Shown: one piece after another, positions 1 to 12,283 of the stretch
How positions within the stretch are numbered: the stretch's first letter is position 1
Layout of the letters: every line of letters starts with the position of its first letter
Assembly (NCBI GenBank): GCA_947179155.2
Contig: OX359284.1
Span: 8,356,432 to 8,420,431, forward strand
DNA length: 64,000 nucleotides
DNA from: Hedera helix
Taxonomy: Eukaryota; Streptophyta; Magnoliopsida; Apiales; Araliaceae
Reading direction: 5' to 3'
The notes under the pieces: model-generated
What the model was told of the DNA's origin: nothing
Database searches by the model: none
Seen by the model: only the letters and a program-made list of their open reading frames with translations
Position numbers and translations under genes: made by a program

Positions 1-14
1 CTTTGATACCAACT
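1..14 (-). other. Primer-binding site of a minus-strand Ty3/gypsy element
   Basis: Read on the minus strand, the LTR end at base 15 (...GGTCGTCACA) is followed by AGT and then TGGTATCAAAG. This matches the usual plant primer-binding site complementary to the 3' end of initiator Met-tRNA (TGGTATCAGAG) with one difference. It shows that the LTR at 15-4703 is a 5' LTR and that the element body lies to the left, outside the window. Confidence 0.7.
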
Positions 15-1269
15 TGTGACGACCCCAAATTCGGGTTCCTTTAACCTCGGATCCGGTTCAACACTAGTACTACTTTTCCTTATTGTTCATGAATTACAAC
101 AATATTATAATTGCTAAATAATCATTTATTTACAATTATATAACATCTCTTTCTATTCCAGAATCGCAATCTTTATACATTCCTAGTATGTCTTCATATC
201 ATACATGATACGACATTCTATTACAATCAATTTGAGATCATATGTATAATGACTCAATCACACCATCCTATTATCCTTATTCATAAAGGACAACGTCTGA
301 AAAATGATATTCAAATAATCTGTAAATGTTCTCTTAACAATTTAAGTTTGCTAATCTATAGCACAACAAAACATAAACTCTTCATATCTACTTACACAAG
401 TGAATGAATTAGTCTACCGCAAGGTTTTACTACAAAAGCACCTATGCTTCAATCTTGATGACTCGTTAGTCAATCTTCATCTTTGCCTCTACCGGAGTAA
501 TCGGCTTCCTCAAGCTACTCTGTAATGTTTTGTTTTAAGCAAGGGTGAGCACGACGGCTCAGCAAGTCTAACAGTTTCACATAACACATAAACATATTTC
601 ATCATGCTTCATGCATCTCATGCTTTACAATGACTACATATCTCATGTCTATCATGCTTTGCATTTACTCTATGATTCATGCTATTCATGCATGTCATTT
701 ACAATTTCATACAGTTCAATATATATAGAGCAATCAACTTAATCATCTAGTGCATATCAATAGTTTATTTCAACTTTTATCATAAAAGCACCTTACCACA
801 TTATTACACATAATAATTTATGCACATATAATGATTTTGTAGTATTTTAAAATCAGACACATAATGCAACACGTTCTGAAAAACTTGCCTGGACTTGCAT
901 AACCAGCTTACGCTAATCTTTCATGTTCCTTGCACCACCTACACGGTATGTGAGATCAACGGTGCACAATATCAGTCAAAGTTTGACTCAATACTAAATC
1001 TTATTTTAACGATATTTATTTCTTCTTATCGTCCCCTTTATTTAATAAGGTTAATTTCATATTTTAGTCTCTCGTTAACTTGACTCAGTGTTTCATATTC
1101 AACACCGTAAATCTTTTGTATAAACTATGCAGTTCTGATATTTATTAATGTCACTGCGTTAATGTCTGGACCTTATTTCTGTTTAGGTCGAACAACTAAT
1201 TAGTCACTAATGGACCATACCCTTGGTTTAACTTAATCACATCATTTAACTCGATGATTTATCATAATA

Positions 1270-2345
1270 TTAACTGCATTGGTTAATATTTTAAACTCTT
1301 ACTATTAATTAGTAATAACTTATAATGTTATTTAATTGTTAAATAACACTTTAAATAATCATTACTATTATTAATTTCTTTTTAATAATAGTTTACCTTA
1401 ATCATTATTATTACTCTTTTAATAATAATTTAATTGCTTGTTAGTATTATTACCCTTTAATAATATTTTATTTGACTTCTCATTATTATTAATCATTTTA
1501 ATAATAATTTAATTGTTCATCAATATTATTAACCATTTAATAATATTTGAAATCCTCACGTATCATTAGTAATTATTTAATAATGATTCAACCCTTAACT
1601 ATTATTATTCAATAGTTAATTACTTGTTAAACAATATTATTAATTCCATAATAATATTTTAAATTAATTACATATCATTATTAATTATTGAGTAATGATT
1701 TAATTCTTAACTATTATCATTTAATAGTTAATCATTAATATTATCAATATATTTTAATTACTTAATAATCTTCTCCCGATTAAGTAATAATTTATTTCAC
1801 TTAATTACCATTTAATTATTATTTAATATGAATTAAATAATAATTAATTAATTAATTATCCGTACTCATTATTTAATATTAATTAAATAATAAACAATTA
1901 TACTATTAACTCTAACATCCTTTGATTACTATTTAATATAGAAAGCAATTAACCCTCTTTAATTATTATTTAATGTTAATTAAATAATAATTAATTAATT
2001 ATCTTTATTTATTATTTACTCTTAATTAAATAAAATAATAAATAATTATGTTATCAACTTTACTTAACTGTAATTATTATTTAATTTTAAATAATAATTA
2101 CCTAACTCTCTTTATTTATTATTTAATCTTATTAAATAATAAATAATTAAAGTTTAAAATCTTTATCTTACTCTAATTGTTATTTAATATTAATTAAAGA
2201 ATAATTAGCTATTTACTTTCCTTTATTTACTATTTAATACCTAATTAAATAATAAATAATTAATTTATTTTCTCCACACAAGTTGATATTGTTATTAAAT
2301 ACCTAAAGAACATATTTAATATTTAATAACAATTTATTTATAATT
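1270..2345. repeat. Tandem array of short hairpins with varying stems (family A LTR)
   Basis: About 25-30 consecutive units of 30-45 bases, each with an inverted repeat of 7-12 bp and a loop of a few to about 13 bases. Neighbouring stems differ in sequence yet still pair: ATCATTA with TAATGAT (1562/1581), TTAACTATT with AATAGTTAA (1595/1611 and 1707/1723), and TTACTTAAT with ATTAAGTAA (1758/1779). Further on, TTATTATTTAAT-type stems predominate. The very low GC content makes some pairing likely by chance, but not this regular. Confidence 0.8.
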
Positions 2346-2663
2346 TTCTTGAATTATTAGCTAGGTAGTCACAAATTAGTGTACATTTACACCATAAATA
2401 ATATGAAAAATACCAATTTTCGGAAATAATACCATCTCCATACATATAACACTTCAAATAATCAGTAGGTTATTTTTTCATATTTTTCCAACTTTTAAAA
2501 ATACTTTTTATTATTTTTCATACATTTAGTAAGCTTTTATTATTAAATAATTATGAAAAATATCTACTGACATTATAAAAATACCATTAAATTCTAGAAA
2601 ATAGTACACGTAATTCCAAGCAACTTTCTAGTTTTGACCATCGTCGGAACCGGCCGGAAAATG

Positions 2664-2700
2664 GGTGAACCGGCCGCCGGAATGCTCCGGCCGGTTCACC
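2664..2700. repeat. GC-rich 13-bp inverted repeat inside the family A LTR
   Basis: GGTGAACCGGCCG at 2664-2676 is followed after 11 bases by its exact reverse complement at 2688-2700. Extra CCGGCCGG copies lie just upstream at 2649-2657. This is an isolated GC-rich island in AT-rich LTR sequence, in the part of the LTR where other family A copies carry GCGC palindromes. Its role is unknown. Confidence 0.8.
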
Positions 2701-3534
2701 GGAAAAAAACCGGCAGTAGGTTTTAATTCTGTCCAGTTTTGGGGTCCCTTACAAAAACCTTAATAACTTAAGTTCTATAACTCCGATGGTGCTCTACTTT
2801 ATATCGTTGCGTTCGTATCTTCTCGAACTACAATTTTCCATTATCGGATTCATTTTTTGGACACGATTTGACCTCCGAAATCAGCCTGAAACCGGACTGT
2901 TCATGTAAAACTTCCGACAGTGGAGTGTTTTGCTAGAAAAATCATAACTAATTCATTTTAACTCGGATTTTAGTCATTCAAGTTTTAAAATTTACACAAC
3001 TTCAAGATCTATCCAACAAAATTGACGGATCAAAAATCCGACTTACGGCTCGTGAACAGTAAATCCGGGAATGAGGCTACTCGATTTTTCGTTTTCCGGT
3101 AAACATCATTTTACAACTTTTGCTAAGTTTTTCCACATCAATGCTTATGGATCCATACCAAAAATCCATGAAACACTTGTTTAACATATCTAGCATGGAT
3201 CTAGACTTAAAGAACATAAAGATGGCATTTTTACAATTTATTTCTTATTTTAATCACATAACAAGCATAACTAAGGTTTTTTTAGGATTTTCTAACCTTT
3301 TTGTTTTGTGTGCTTGCTTTCTCTTCCTTCCAAAATAGTAGATGAACCTCTAAGCTCTTCTCTTGGTTAAGAATGGGTTGAGTTGGCTTGACTCGGCTCG
3401 ACTCGGTTGAGTTAACTCATTAGTTTATTCACTATTTCACTCAACTCACTTGGAACTCACTCCAACTCATTAGCACCAATATAAAAGCTCTCTCTTGCAA
3501 CTTTTTTAAACTCTTAGCCAATGAACCAAGTGAT

Positions 3535-3545
3535 TTATTTATAGT
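3535..3545 (-). promoter_or_regulatory. Possible LTR TATA box
   Basis: The minus strand reads CACTATAAATAAATC here. This is the same relative place as the TATAAATAG and TATAAAAG motifs of related LTRs, with tracts similar to the 5' transcribed region of other copies downstream. It is assigned by position and motif only. Confidence 0.35.
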
Positions 3546-4723
3546 GGAGTCAACCTATACATACACACCTTGTAAGCATATAAATTGGACTTCAAGCATT
3601 CTACAAATTCTAGCCAAAAGAGGTTGAGTATTCCACACTTTTTCTCAACATTGCCCCAATTTTTGATTTATTTTTATTATTTAACTTGCAAAATAAAAAT
3701 CCTTCTAGAAGCTTTTAATTTGGATCAAAAAAATGGGTTTTCAATTTAATTGTTTGGGCTTACTATTCATCTTAGTTGGGCTACTATAACACCAAATTAA
3801 TTTACCAACATTGGGCTTAAACATTAATTTATTAGTCTCCCAATTTAAATAAATCATTGGGCTTACCTAATTAAATTAATACAACCAACATACAAATTCA
3901 TACTTAATTAATTAAGTGGACTTGTTTAAAAATAATATATGAGCTAGCCTACTAGTATTTAACTACTAGTTGGACTATTAATTAATATTATTAATATTTC
4001 ACATAGTTATTATTAATTAATAATTATATTAATTAATTTACATAACCCAATTAGACTTGCCCTAATTAAGCCTAATTGAATCCTAATTTGGGTTTCTCAA
4101 CATACCACTCGCTCGGTATTAATTTCCTAAGTTTGTTCGTTAGTTTAATAACCCCTTTGATCGAGCAACCTTAAAATAAATCATCGAATATTTAAATATT
4201 CATAATACCCTTTCCTAGGGTTTGAAATGATCACCCTTCATTAATTCACTAATTTAAAATTTAAAATTTAAAATTTTATTTATAACATTATTAAATTTTT
4301 AGGTTCATTTCAACTAGGTTGGCTTAAATCGAATTACCGCAACAACCTAGCTTATCTTATCCATCAAATAATTCATCGAATTTTCAAAGGTATCATACTA
4401 CCTTGTTTTACCCTAACGAATTATCTTTATTATAATTCTCTTATCTATCGAGTCACTAATCGCATCCTGAGTTAATGACTGATTTACTCGTCTCTCTAAG
4501 GCATCTCTGCTCCAAGAGAAAATTTGCAGGGTTCTACAACACTTAGACCTCCCAGGTTCTTACTAACACATAGGAAAAAAATAAATTTATCCATCTATTT
4601 TCACCCTTCTCATAGAACTAGATTTTTTTTTTTTTTACCACCTATATTAATCTCCTCAATATTTTCATTAAAAGAAATATTGTTAAATATTTGGGTTATT
4701 ACAAATGGTGATTAAGAAAGTAC

Positions 4724-4732
4724 TATAAATAT
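4724..4732 (+). promoter_or_regulatory. Possible LTR TATA box
   Basis: The sequence TATAAATAT lies in a context shared with the other plus-strand family A LTRs (TATAAATAG at 20881, TATATATAG at 13021), each followed by a conserved region rich in GAGAGAAAA. It is the likely U3/R promoter of the LTR. Assigned by motif and conserved position only. Confidence 0.45.
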
Positions 4733-5519
4733 AGTGGTGCACCAATGCTTTATGTTGGTTGCTCATATGTTAGCATTTTCTAGAGAGAAAATTGAGAGCT
4801 TTGTGAGAAAAGTAAGTAAACTCTTGTGAGTTGGAATTTCACCAAGGATATTGCTAGAGATTTATCAAGGATGAGTCGCCAATAAAGTCTCTAGCAAAGA
4901 GTAGAAGAACATAAGGTTCAAAAGTGTTCTATCTCATCTTTATTTCATTTTTGTAGGCTATATATGTTTTATATAGTCAAAATATATTTTTAACCGATCA
5001 AAAATGGTTCTGATGGTCTAGAAGTCTTAAGCTATGATAAATTGGTAGATACATGGTTTGATATGCTTAAATCATGATTTAGTATGTGAGAAATGTATAA
5101 AAGTTGTAGAAATGTCTATATGGAGATTTACCGGTAAAACTCTAGGTAGCTATGTGCTATTTAAGGTTGTAGTTTGAAATATACAAGTTGGAAAATTATT
5201 TTCTATGGCTAGAAAGTTAGATCTATGAGTTTTAAAGAAAAACCCAACTTGAAGTTTTCAAAAATATTGAATAACGAAGAAGTTATAACTTTTACCGGAA
5301 ATGATGTCGTTTTTAAACCCTAAGTGGTTCGATCTGTAATTTTCGTATAAAACGTTTTTAAAAAGACGATCGAACCATGAAATATTGTAAAACAAGAAGT
5401 TAGGAACACATCAACACTGATTTGGTGTCATTTGAATGTGTAGATTTCATTTAATCAATGTTTGAATCAAAAGTGTCAAAACTCTCTCAAAACTGGAAAA
5501 TGGCAACACATTATGCCAC

Positions 5520-5570
5520 ACTGCGCCGGGGCGCAGTGTGTAGTGTAACAGACTGCGCCGGGGCGCAGTC
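5520..5570. repeat. Two GC-rich palindromes in the family A LTR
   Basis: ACTGCGCCGGGGCGCAGT at 5520-5537 and GACTGCGCCGGGGCGCAGTC at 5551-5570 are inverted repeats with 8- and 9-bp stems around a GG centre. They are separated by 13 bases. The equivalent place in the 20131 copy holds similar but degraded palindromes (21690-21740), and the 12284 copy holds GCGCAGCTGCG near 14032. Confidence 0.8.
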
Positions 5571-5699
5571 CACTGTTCCGGGGAAAAAATGATTTTTCGA
5601 ACCGGGTCGGGTCAGAAAAATGAATGAAAAATGTTCCAAAATTTATTTTAATATTTTTGGACCTAATAAATGTATTTTTAAAATTGTGGAAGATTGATT

Positions 5700-7020
5700 T
5701 AATAAGAAAAAGGTAATAAATATTATTAATGGATTAATAATATATGTAACTAAATAAAATATTATTAAATAGATAATAATATTAGAAAATCATTAAAATA
5801 TTATTAAATATATAATAATATTAGAAAGTCAATAAAATATTATTAAATGGTTAATAATATTAGAAAATGAATAAAATATTATTAAATGATTAATAATATT
5901 ATAAAATAAGTAAAATATTATTAAATAGTTAATAATATTAGATAATGAATAAATTATTATTAAATGGTTAATAATATTAGTAAGTTAATAAAATATTATT
6001 AAATGGTTAATAATATTTGTAAGTTAATAAAATATTATTAAATGATTAATAATATTAATAAATGATTAAAATATTATTAAATGGTTAATAATATTAGATA
6101 ATGAATAACATATTATTAAATGATTAATAATATTAGTAAGTTAATAAAATATTATTAAATGATTAATAATATTAATAAATGATTAAAATATTATTAAATG
6201 GTTAATAATATTAGGATATGAATAAAATATTATTAAATAGTTAATAATATTAGATTATGAGTAAAATATTATTAAATGGTTAATAATATTAAAGAATGAT
6301 TAAAATATTATTAAATGATCAATAATATTAGTAAGTTAGTAGAAGATTATTAAATGATTAATAATATTATTAAAGGATTAAAATATTATTAAATGGTTAA
6401 TAATATTAGTATGAGAATAGAATATTATTAAATGGTTAATAATATTAATGAGAGAAGAAAATAATATTAAATGATATTATTTTATGTGTAAAATATTATT
6501 AAAGGGATAATAATATTTATAAGTTATTGAAGATATTATTTGATGAATAATATTATTTGAAGAGTAAGACATTGTTAATAATGTTAACATATGAGTGAAA
6601 TATTATTAAATGATTAATAATATTAACTAAGGATAATGATATTATTAAAGGATTAATAATATTATTAAGTGAATAAAATATTATTAGATGGTTAATAATA
6701 TTTATAATTGATTAAGATATTATTTGATAAATAATATCATTGGGAATAGTGTAAAACATTATTTAGTTATTAATAATGTTAATAAGTGTTGAGATAATAA
6801 AGAGATTAAGATGATTATTAGATGGTTAATAATATTGAGGAACTAGATAATTTATTATTGAAATAATAAATGGTTAAAATATTATTATACGATTAATAAT
6901 ATTATTTGTGGTATTTATATATTATCAAAGGTGATAATATTATAAAGCAATGAAGTGATAGTTATATGATTTAAAATATTATCAAGTGATTGATAATATT
7001 ATTAAGAGTTGTAAGGTTAT
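5700..7020. repeat. 39-bp hairpin minisatellite in the family A LTR
   Basis: More than 20 degenerate units of about 39 bases with the core AATATTATTAA-ATGR-TTAATAATATT. Each core is an 11-bp inverted repeat with a 4-base loop, followed by an 11-13 base spacer such as AGATAATGAATAA. Order decays after about 6480, but alternating AATATTATT and AATAATATT stems continue to about 7000. The same array is found in the other family A LTRs. Confidence 0.9.
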
Positions 7021-8244
7021 GATTAAGTGATAGATGATTTAAGACATATATGGTAAGGTTATTAATGTTAAATAAAACTATATGTGTTATGCTAATGGGA
7101 GGATCAATGTTATTGAATATTAGGTCACTCAAATGAAGTATTTTTAAGTTGAATAGCAGTAGTCAGCGGAACAGGCAAGTTTCTCTGAACCTTAACTGGT
7201 ATTTATTTGACAAGTTATTTATGTAGAAATTGGAATTTATTTCTAATGCATGATGAAATAATTATTAAGAATTATTTCATATCTATATTGTTATTGACAA
7301 TCGCACTTAGGTGCATTTGCATGACTGTTCACGTTATGAACTGTTTAAAGAGAAATATCTATACTATTTGTTTCAGCTAGATATTGCATGTGATATTATG
7401 ACTGTTCTTGTTATGAACTGTTCTAAGTGAGGGTTCTATACCAATTATTTCGGCTAGACCATGTACGATTTAAATTCATAATCTGAATATTATTGAAGTT
7501 AGTCCAAACCATATTGTTGTGGTACGGAATCTGATGGGATAAGCTGAAATGAACAGAGCATTATAAGCAGATAAGCTTACGGTCAGATGGAATATTCCTG
7601 ATCAAAACGAACTAGATGGTTATATTGTGCACTCTATAAACGTACGATAGGCTGATCACCTAGAGTACCCATCACCGGATATGTCAGTCGAAATGATTGT
7701 TAATATTCAAAACGAACTGACAATCTTCTGTCTACAGGGTATTGTAAATACTCAAAACGTGTGTTCATGGTCTTGTGACCCTTTTCAGCATGATGAAGCA
7801 GTATGTTATGTCAATTGAATTATATTATTCAAAGTTGCATGTCTTCACAATTATTGTATATTGTTGAAGTTTCCAGAGTTAAATCTTTTTCATTCATGAT
7901 ATACCTATTATTGTTTAATTAAACTTGCTGAGCAAAGTAGTTGTTCACCCTTGCTATATCATGAACTATTTTCAGTTAAGCCGAGTGATCTAAGGAGTAC
8001 CACGACAAAAGAAAGATGAACGAGTAGAAGTAATTAGTTCGTACTATTTGTGTAAACCTTTTGTATTATAAGGTAAAGATGATGTATTAAGGTTAGTGGA
8101 ACCTGGGATTGAAGGCATGTTTCGTAATGAAATGATGTATGATTTCCGTGAGTTATTGAAGTTATATTTTATGAATGTTTGACAAGTGTTGAATAGTGAA
8201 CACTGAACCCGAGGTTCAAGGGACCCGGATTTGGGGTCGTCACA

Positions 8245-8756
<512 letters not shown>

Positions 8757-9242
8757 TTGTCCGTGTCTGAATTTTTTTAAATATTTTATTATGTGACTTA
8801 TTATATTTGGATAAATCAATATGAGAGGTGATTAATATTTATAATTTTTAGATATGTGTGTGTGTGTGAGAAAAATATTTGTATGTGTGCGCTGACTTGA
8901 CATACCCATTTGAAAAATATTTCTATGCGCGCGCTGACTTGACATATAGTATATAAATTACTACTACACAAAAGTAAAAGAAGAAGTCTTGTATCATCAA
9001 TTCAGTTCACAATCGCATCAGTTGAAGTACACGACTCATCACGTGCATGAGTTGACAATAAGCTGCTTCTATATGTATATCCTTCCATATATCATGATGG
9101 TTTTGAGAGGTCTGACAGATAAAATTTTGGGGGGAAATTTATTAAGTAAGAATCAATTATTAAATTTGGATAAATTAATTTGAATCGTTGTTGTACTTTA
9201 TTAAATTTTAAATTTAAAATAAGTTGTGTTTTATTATATAGA
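8757..9242. other. Unassigned sequence with a 35-bp direct repeat
   Basis: No gene or element end is recognised here. Two 35-base copies beginning GAAAAATATTT and ending GCTGACTTGACATA lie at 8870-8904 and 8912-8946, separated by 7 bases and differing at a few positions in a TG/CG-rich segment. A short (TG)n lies at 8855-8868. Otherwise nothing is supported. Confidence 0.5.
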
Positions 9243-9243
9243 A

Positions 9244-9292
<49 letters not shown>

Positions 9293-9346
9293 TAATAATA
9301 ATAATAATAATAATAATTATTATTATTATTATTATAATGACAATAA
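9243..9346. repeat. (AAT)n followed by (ATT)n, foldback microsatellite
   Basis: About 70 bases of AAT repeats are followed directly by about 25 bases of ATT repeats, so the tract is self-complementary. It lies where the 5' part of the adjacent copia LTR should be. Confidence 0.85.
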
Positions 9347-9369
9347 CAATAATTATAATAACAATAATA

Positions 9370-10289
9370 TTATGCTTGCTCTTATGAAGATGATGATTGA
9401 TCTCATAATCATTTGTGTAGAGACACTAAAGCAAGTATGTAGGTGCTTATTAGAGAATAAGTTCAATGAACATGACTCACTAAAGGAATACCTAATGGAG
9501 TTTTACTCGGCTGTCAATAGGAATTCTAAATGTGATAGTAGTACAAATGATCCTTGGACTTGAGATCATCATAGTATCTTGTGTATGATAAGTTATACTT
9601 TGACATATTTCTTAAGACCTTTAAGATATATCAAAGGGTATGCTTGGGTATAATAAGTTGTACATGGAGATAGGTGAATAGTCAATAAAGAATCTACCAT
9701 TTCTAGTTAAAAGAGAGAATGTTTTATGTGATTCGATAAATGACAACTCAGTAGTCCTTGGCAAAGGCAGAATGAAAATTAGAAAGTAGTTTCTAATTTA
9801 CATTAAATAGAGATGTGCATTTCAGAATCAAAATGAATATGATTAAATAAAATAAGACTTGACAGTAAATTCATGTCTTATATTTGATTGAGACATTATA
9901 TGGTAGAAGAATTAAATTGTACAGTAACTATTTACTGAAAGGTTCTTTTATGATTAAATGTTGAAATCTATATTATTTGGAAAGTCGTTGATCGCTAAGG
10001 GGCTTACCCTTATTGTGGAATAAATATTATTTATTTAAATAAATTAATATTTTTATTTATTTATTTAAATAAGATTAGAATTGTTCTAATTGACTTAATC
10101 TACAACCGGTTTAATATGGAGAACCTAAAGGGTCACACCGCAAAAGAAAAAATAATTATTTAAGAAATAAATGGCATAATCGTAATAATAAATTAAGTAT
10201 ATTTAATTTATACTATGAAGATACAATAAATTAAATAGTTTAATATTTATTATTTTGGAAATACTAATTATAAATTAATAAGATGAGTC

Positions 10290-10345
<56 letters not shown>

Positions 10346-10899
10346 TAGTTCCTAAATAGTTTAAGAATTATAATTATTATATTAAATTAATTAAGTTCCT
10401 AATTAGATTAAGAGTTTAATTAAAAACTCTATTCCTAAATGTGTTAGGATAGTTGTCTATATCTATAAATAAGACAAGTCTTATTATGGATTAGGGTTAC
10501 ATACACTTCCACAAGTTATGGGAAGGTACTTACAAGTTCTCTAGATCTAAGAAATTAGAAGAGAGAAAATTAGGGTTTGCCATCACCCATTTCTTGAATC
10601 TTGATTCTTCCTTGGTGGATCACCTCTAGAGGCCAAACACTTAGGTGGGTAACGTTGATCAAATGAATCTAATCGGTCGAGTTCAATGAGAACACGAAGA
10701 AATTGGAGTTGAACTCGTACCTGTTGAAAGCTAGATTCTACATGGGTATAATTCTATATCTTCTTCTTGTTAATTAATAATTATGCATAAAGATCGATCT
10801 TGGATTATGATTTGTAATAATAAATTTAAATTCGGATTTACCATGCTTCCGCTACTTATATGTAATTTGATTGCATTTTCATGGATATTACAAACCAAC
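9370..10899 (+). mobile_element. Ty1/copia LTR fragment, opposite orientation to copia-1
   Basis: This matches the reverse complement of the copia LTRs at 39721-41642, 45948-48062 and 48663-50462. Shared blocks include the CTCATAATCATTTGTGTAGAGACACTAAAGCAAG segment (from about 9400), the segment around GGGGCTTACCCTTATTGTGG (about 10000), a microsatellite at 10289 and the terminal AAACCAACA. The first few hundred bases, starting TGAAAGT in intact copies, are missing. The right end is fused to a gypsy relic rather than to a primer-binding site. Confidence 0.8.
10289..10345. repeat. (ATT)n within the copia LTR
   Basis: About 19 ATT units at the site where all other copia LTRs in the window carry an AAT/ATT tract. 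Confidence 0.95.
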
Positions 10900-11898
10900 A
10901 AAAGGCTCATCCCATACATAGTCTCATACATCATTCAAGAACTTTTCCTTTACTGATAGCTTAAGTTAGGGGGAAGCACATTACTCACAATGTAGTCGGC
11001 AAAATCAAAATACCATGGTGCTTTAATCTATATTGTAAATAGCTACTCATCAGGAAATTGGTCGTTGATTATTGTGCCATTTTTCTCTTGTTGATCAGTG
11101 TTCTCTAATCTGGAGAGATGATCCGCAACTTGGTTTTTTACTCCCTTTTTGTCACGGATCTCCAAATCAAATTCTTAGAGCAGAAGAACTCATCTAATAA
11201 ACCTTGGCTTGACGTCTTTCTTGGATATCAAATATTTAATGGCTGAATGATCGGTGAAAATGATTACCTTTGTTCCAATGAGATAAGAGCATAATTTGTC
11301 GAAGGCATATACAACCGCAAACAGCTCTTTCATTGTGGTTGTATAATTAAGCTAAGCATCTGTCAATGTCTTGCTTGTATAGTATATTATATGAAAACAA
11401 TTCTCTTTCTGTTGGACTAACACTGCCTTAATTGCGTAGTTACTTGCATCGCACATTAGTTCGAAAGGTATATCCCAATCAGGAGCAGCTACTATGGGAG
11501 AAAATATCAGTTTCTTCTTAAGCATATTGAATGCTTCAATGCATGCCTTATCAACCTTAAAGGCCACATCCTTTTCTAATAGGGTGCAAAGAGGCTTCGC
11601 GATTTTTGAGAAGTCTTTGATAAATCGCCTATAAAAGCCTGCATGGCCAAGGAAACTCTAAACTCCTCTCACAGATGATGGTGGTGGAAGCTTTTCAATA
11701 TTGTTGATTTTGGCTTAATCCACCTCCATCCCTTTAATAGAGACTCTTACCCCAAAATAATTCCCTCTTCCACCATGGAATGCCATTTCTCCTATTTCAA
11801 GCCTAATTTCATCTCCACGTATCTCTTCAGTACCATAGTCAAATTATCTAAACATAAATCAAAAGTATTACCGAACATCGAGAAATCATCTATGAATA
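10900..11898 (-). pseudogene. Ty3/gypsy (Athila/Tat-like) pol relic: RT, RNase H, start of integrase
   Basis: Read on the minus strand from 11898, the order is: the RT active-site segment EVFIDDFSMFGNTFDLCLDN (11895-11836), a connecting piece resembling SFLGHAGFYRRFIKDFSKI (near 11660-11600), RNase H start VAAPDWDIPFELMCDASNYA (open frame 11352-11567), then YYTSKTLTDA, a KELFAVVYAFDKL-like segment, IIFTDHSAIKYLISKKDV (about 11270-11200), RWVLLLQEFDLEIRDKKG, and an integrase zinc-region remnant with INDQFPDE (about 11060). The order RT, RNase H, integrase is gypsy, not copia. There are several stops and frameshifts, and no LTR of its own is seen. It is joined at 11898/11899 to copia-1 in the same orientation. 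Confidence 0.8.
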
Positions 11899-12283
11899 CC
11901 TCTAAAGGAAGGCCGTCTTCACGTCCATTTTCTAGATCTCATAGTCATAATGAGCCACAATCGCGAGCAAAATCCGAATAAACTTAAGCATAGCTACTGA
12001 TGAGGAGGTTTCATCATACTCAACTCCTTGCATTTGTTTGAAACATTTTTTTAACCAGTCGGGCTTTATAGGCCTCTACCTTGTCGTCTGCTCCAGTCTC
12101 TCTCTTAAAGACCTATTTACACCCAATGAGCATTATGCCTTTAGGTGGAGTAACCAAAATCCATACTTAGTTCTCATACATGGAGTTCATATTAGATTTC
12201 ATAGTTGTAAGCCATTTTTCTGAGTCTTTATTACTCATAGCCTCTTCGTATATCAATAGATCATCATCATCTATGATGTTTAC
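11899..12283 (-). pseudogene. Copia-1 reverse transcriptase, N-terminal part
   Basis: On the minus strand this encodes remnants of the copia RT start: a WLTAM-like helix, the QVWTLV and GCKWVFKRK-type blocks, the loop with SPVAMLKFIRILLAIVAHYDYEI, and finally KMDVKTAFL at 11928-11903. The homologous stretch of copia-3 (51851-52117) is better preserved. The frame is broken. It stops being copia right after MDVKTAFL, where gypsy RT sequence begins, so the YVDD box and RNase H of copia-1 are absent. A solo LTR interrupts the gene at 12284. Confidence 0.75.

Larger units (their letters stand above)
15..4703 (-). mobile_element. 5' LTR of a Ty3/gypsy element, family A (long subtype)
   Basis: On the minus strand this starts TGTAATAACCC and ends GGTCGTCACA, the TG...CA ends expected of an LTR, and is followed by a primer-binding site. 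Its last 50 bases closely match the ends of the other family A LTRs (ending at 8244, 15991 and 23926, and starting at 58920). Its first part differs from theirs. At about 4.7 kb it is the longest LTR here. It holds a hairpin array (1270-2345), a GC-rich inverted repeat (2664-2700) and a possible TATA box near 3540. LTRs of this length with initiator-Met priming are typical of chromoviruses of the Tekay/Del kind, but no domain of this copy is visible, so the clade is an inference. It interrupts the plus-strand LTR that resumes at 4704; the second TSD copy would lie outside the window. Confidence 0.75.
4704..8244 (+). mobile_element. Family A LTR, truncated at its 5' side
   Basis: This ends GGATTTGGGGTCGTCACA at 8244, identical in type to the solo LTRs ending at 15991 and 23926. 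Its first bases match family A sequence about 730 bases into the LTR (compare 20859 onward), so the 5' part was cut off by insertion of the 15-4703 element. It contains a TATA box at 4724, two GC palindromes at 5520-5570 and a long hairpin array at 5700-7020. No TSD is recognisable at the right end, which runs straight into an (ATT)n tract. Confidence 0.75.

Noticed and set aside
1..8244. A single 8.2-kb DNA transposon with terminal inverted repeats (similar ends at 15 and 8244)
   Set aside because: The ends are the same LTR terminus in opposite orientations. A primer-binding site lies outside the left end and an LTR start lies at 4703, so two oppositely oriented LTRs explain it better.
9372..9563. 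63-codon open frame also seen at 47588-47791 on the minus strand
   Set aside because: It is a conserved stretch of copia LTR, not coding; other copies have stops, and it lies in the LTR rather than the internal region.
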